Made by a program: the position numbers and the translations under genes. Below, one piece after another: positions 61,825 to 64,000 of a stretch of 64,000 bases of DNA. The notes beneath the pieces were generated by a model. That model searched no databases and was not told the DNA's origin. It saw nothing but the letters and a program-made list of their open reading frames with translations. Source of the stretch: Desulfurispora thermophila DSM 16022 (lineage in GTDB: Bacteria; Bacillota; Desulfotomaculia; Desulfotomaculales; Desulfurisporaceae). The stretch is taken from positions 62,001-126,000 of the forward strand of contig NZ_AQWN01000009.1 of NCBI RefSeq assembly GCF_000376385.1, given 5' to 3'. The number at the start of each line of letters is the position of its first letter. Within the stretch, counting starts at the first letter, position 1.

Positions 61825-63228
61825 ATGGCGCTTGAGTACATCGTCCCCCGCGTGGCCGTGGACGAATCGGATGTAGGCCCTCGCCCTACTCCATCGGTGA
61901 GCCTTGCGTCCATCGGTATCGTGGGGACTTTTTCCAAGGGCCCAGTTAATACGCCGGTGACCATTGGAAGCCTGGAGCAACTGATTGAAGTCTTTGGTGA
62001 GTATAAGCCCGGGTTGACCGGGTATTTAACGGCCCGCGGAGCTTTACACCAAGGGGCAAATGACTTAAAAGTTGTGCGAATCGGCAGCCCCAACCTTAAG
62101 GCGGCCAGCCTGGTACTTAAAGACAGCACCAATGGCGACAGCGTACTGGTAGAGGCTGTCACGCCTGGAACTTGGGGCAACGACATTAAGGTGGCTGTAG
62201 CGAGCGGAACCCAGACCGGAACTTTTAAGCTCGTTGTGACTTACGGTAAAGTCTCTGAAACGCATGATAACCTTACTCTGGATAACCTGAGCGGTGTTAA
62301 GTCTAATCTGGTGAAACTGAGCAAGGCAACGGGAGCCACTAATATCCCGGCCAATATCACTGCCACTCCGCTTTCCGGTGGCAACGACGGTGCTGATACT
62401 ACCGACAGCGATTACATTGGTACCATTGACGCCCAAGGTAACAGGACCGGGCTTAAGGCTATGGAGCCGGTTAGGGTGGCAATTGTGGTCTGCGCCCAGC
62501 AGTATTCAGAGCAGATTCATGCGGCGTTAATCGCCCACTGCGCGGCGGCTACTATCGGCCAGGGCTTGCGCATGGCGGTACTTAATACCGCTCCCGGGCT
62601 CACGGTTGATGCGGCCACCCAGGTAACTACAGAGCTGGACAGCATGAGGGCTATCATGACTTATCCGTGGCTGGAGCCGCTTGAAGAAGCTGGAACTTAC
62701 GTTGCTCCGGATGGCTACTATGCCGGCAGGCTTGCGGTATTGGCTTCGCAGCAAAGCCCGAGCAACAAGGAAATCGTAGGCATTACGGGGACCGAGCGTT
62801 ACTTTACCGACGCCGAGGTAAAGGCTCTTACTCTGGCCCGCATTTCTCCTATCACCTTGGTGCCCGGGCGGGGTTATCGCATTAGGAACGGCTTGACGCT
62901 CTCTTCTGACCCGGCATGGAATCAGACGAACATCAGGCGGCAATTCGACCAGCTTGAGATGGAGATTTATGATGCCCTCCAGTGGGCTATTTCGGAGGAG
63001 AACACTCCGGAGCTCAGGATGGCGGTAGCTGCCCAGATTGATGCCCACCTGGAGAACAAGAAGCGCAAGGGCGAGATTTACGACTATAAGCCAACAATCT
63101 GCGACGATACCAACAATACTCCTGAGACCATTGCGGCTCGCATACTGAACGTCAAGGTACGCGTGCGGCCAGTTTATGCTTCGGACTATATCGATGTGGC
63201 CGTACAGCGGCTCCTGACCACGGCGTAA
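61825..63228 (+). CDS. Contractile tail sheath protein
   Basis: 467 aa. VGPRPTPSVSLASIGIVGTF, VTIGSLEQLIEVFGEYKPGL, a central variable domain, and a conserved C-terminal domain (RLAVLASQQSPSNKEIVGIT, YRIRNGLTLSSDPAWNQTNI, RRQFDQLEMEIYDAL) identify the phage sheath family. Proves a myovirus-type tail. RBS GAGGGGG. Next gene starts 14 nt after its stop. Confidence 0.95.
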   Translation: MALEYIVPRVAVDESDVGPRPTPSVSLASIGIVGTFSKGPVNTPVTIGSLEQLIEVFGEYKPGLTGYLTARGALHQGANDLKVVRIGSPNLKAASLVLKDSTNGDSVLVEAVTPGTWGNDIKVAVASGTQTGTFKLVVTYGKVSETHDNLTLDNLSGVKSNLVKLSKATGATNIPANITATPLSGGNDGADTTDSDYIGTIDAQGNRTGLKAMEPVRVAIVVCAQQYSEQIHAALIAHCAAATIGQGLRMAVLNTAPGLTVDAATQVTTELDSMRAIMTYPWLEPLEEAGTYVAPDGYYAGRLAVLASQQSPSNKEIVGITGTERYFTDAEVKALTLARISPITLVPGRGYRIRNGLTLSSDPAWNQTNIRRQFDQLEMEIYDALQWAISEENTPELRMAVAAQIDAHLENKKRKGEIYDYKPTICDDTNNTPETIAARILNVKVRVRPVYASDYIDVAVQRLLTTA

Positions 63229-63242
63229 GAGGGTGATGAGCG

Positions 63243-63455
63243 ATGCTGAAGATTAAGAATACCTGCCCTGGCTGTGGGTTGTGCCTCCCGGCCTGCCCCA
63301 CCGGGGCATTGAAGCTGGAGAACGGGAAAGCGGTGATAGCGGGTGAATGCGTAGAGTGCGGCTTATGCGTAGCTTCCTGCCCGGTCAAAGCTTTGAGTAT
63401 TGAGCAGGAGGCTAAGCCACCCGAAACCACCAAGGAGGTGAAGAAGCGTGGCTAA
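63243..63455 (+). CDS. 2[4Fe-4S] ferredoxin encoded in the tail operon
   Basis: 70 aa. Two complete cluster motifs CxxCxxCxxxCP: Cys8, 11, 14, 18 (CPGCGLCLPACP) and Cys36, 39, 42, 46 (CVECGLCVASCP), pseudo-twofold as in clostridial ferredoxins, plus a Lys/Glu/Thr-rich tail. No signal peptide. RBS GAGGGTGA; its last 8 nt overlap the tail-tube gene, whose RBS lies inside it, so it is built into the late operon. Either a structural Fe-S protein of the tail or an electron carrier for the infected anaerobe. Identification as a ferredoxin fold is firm; the role is unknown. Confidence 0.9.
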   Translation: MLKIKNTCPGCGLCLPACPTGALKLENGKAVIAGECVECGLCVASCPVKALSIEQEAKPPETTKEVKKRG

Positions 63456-63879
63456 AATACAGGGTTATGACGCATCGGTGCTGATTACCGGACCACAAGG
63501 ACCTGAGCTCGTGGGAGACTACCAGGAAGCTGAGTTCTCCATCAAGGAGGACACCGAGGAATACCTGGAACTCGGCGAGCGTATCCCAGCCATTCTGGAC
63601 GGCGAAATCAAAATCGAAGGTAAGTTGAAGCGCGGGCATATGCTGCTCGACATTATCAAGCGTATTTGGGGACAGTCTTCCTTGAAGCGAGGCAGCCGTA
63701 TTCCGCCGTCGCCCAGGTTTACTATTATCGTCAACATCAATGCCCCGGAAAAAGGCTTTGTCGGTCGTTATCGCTTACTGAATTGCAAAATTAGCGACCT
63801 GGGGCTAAAGCTCAAGGCAGGCAAGGACATCATGGAAGAGGACATTGACTTTAAAGCTGAAGGTATTGAAGGGGCTTAA
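63448..63879 (+). CDS. Tail tube protein
   Basis: 143 aa, beta-rich with one helix: ASVLITGPQGPELVGDYQEA, FSIKEDTEEYLELGERIPAI, FTIIVNINAPEKGFVGRYRL, typical of contractile-tail tube proteins that follow the sheath gene. GTG at 63448 behind AAGGAGGTGA located in the end of the ferredoxin gene. Confidence 0.85.
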   Translation: MAKIQGYDASVLITGPQGPELVGDYQEAEFSIKEDTEEYLELGERIPAILDGEIKIEGKLKRGHMLLDIIKRIWGQSSLKRGSRIPPSPRFTIIVNINAPEKGFVGRYRLLNCKISDLGLKLKAGKDIMEEDIDFKAEGIEGA

Positions 63880-63892
63880 GGAGGGTTAATAG

Positions 63893-64000
63893 ATGGAGGC
63901 TAAAATTTATGGTCCGCTGGAGCTCCCCAGCGGAAGAAAGATTAAATTCCGTGCTCCTACCGGCAAAGATAGGCTTGACGTTATCCGTATGCTCAGGGTG
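63893..64000 (+). CDS. Tail assembly chaperone-like protein (partial)
   Basis: First 36 codons only: MEAKIYGPLELPSGRKIKFR followed by APTGKDRLDVIRMLRV, cut by the window edge. AGGAGGG lies 10 nt upstream. Position after the tube gene and the short beta start fit the Mu gp41-like tail assembly chaperone, which often uses a frameshift further on. Confidence 0.6.
   Translation, partial: MEAKIYGPLELPSGRKIKFRAPTGKDRLDVIRMLRV

Larger units (their letters stand above)
38424..64000. mobile_element. Mu-like-virion prophage integrated by a large serine recombinase (right end outside window)
   Basis: From the comM break to the right edge: integrase and repressor on the minus strand, then early, replication, terminase, head and tail genes on the plus strand with almost no gaps. 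Structural genes follow the Mu/contractile-tail order, but entry is site-specific through a serine integrase rather than by DDE transposition, so the element is a mosaic. Lysis, baseplate and tail-fibre genes and attR are not in view. No frame-broken structural gene is seen, so it may be active. Confidence 0.93.

Overview
The window joins two things. Positions 1 to about 38,430 are the chromosome of a spore-forming, probably anaerobic Bacillota of the Desulfotomaculum/Pelotomaculum type. This lineage is inferred from gene content: a SpoVD-like PBP, a class A RNase P RNA, late cobalamin genes with CobQ/CbiA/CbiB, a DapL-type aminotransferase, MnmH, and Gram-positive ribosome-binding sites with many TTG/GTG starts. 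No rRNA or tRNA gene is seen. From about 38,430 to the right edge lies a prophage, entered through a large serine integrase and not finished at 64,000.

Host layout: an AGPS-like FAD oxidase cut by the left edge; tyrS; a divergent class A PBP; rnpB; mnmH-rodZ; an ftsK/spoIIIE translocase; a DMT transporter; uppP; a 30-codon membrane peptide; and a zinc-ribbon gene. Next is a type IV pilus operon (prepilin, pilB, a GEMM-I cyclic-dinucleotide riboswitch with terminator, pilC, three pilin-like genes, pilM, pilN, pilO, prepilin peptidase). On the other strand is a tightly packed late-cobalamin operon (DUF3842, cobU, cobQ, cbiB, cbiA, cobS, cobD, a CobC-like phosphatase) that runs into a SpoVD-like PBP. 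Then come a coiled-coil protein, a DapL-like aminotransferase, a PHP phosphoesterase, a phosphohexomutase, and the 5' part of comM/yifB.

The prophage splits comM at the Asn-Pro-Cys codons after its Walker B motif. The integrase reads back across attL, so its last residues come from antisense comM. The lysogeny arm carries the integrase, a lipoprotein, a repeat protein, an ImmA-like protein and an XRE repressor. A control region holds two opposed promoters and four copies of a 15-bp operator; a fifth copy lies inside the cro-like gene. The early arm has small genes, a recombination module (candidate annealing protein, SbcD- and SbcC-like nuclease), a replication initiator gene with an embedded iteron origin, a DnaC-like loader, RusA and a sigma-region-4-like regulator. 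Three 15-bp iterons precede the terminase genes. The late arm is Mu-like in order (DUF935 portal, gpF-like, I-like protease/scaffold, capsid, gp36-like, gpG-like, tail sheath, tail tube), so the virion is probably a contractile-tailed myophage.

Most unusual: a 2[4Fe-4S] ferredoxin gene embedded and translationally coupled between tail sheath and tail tube; an apparent replication origin of 11-bp-phased iterons, a 28-bp palindrome and eight pentamers inside the initiator gene; the attL-spanning integrase; the five-copy operator with one intragenic copy; and three type IV prepilins that all have Ala instead of Gly at the cleavage site.
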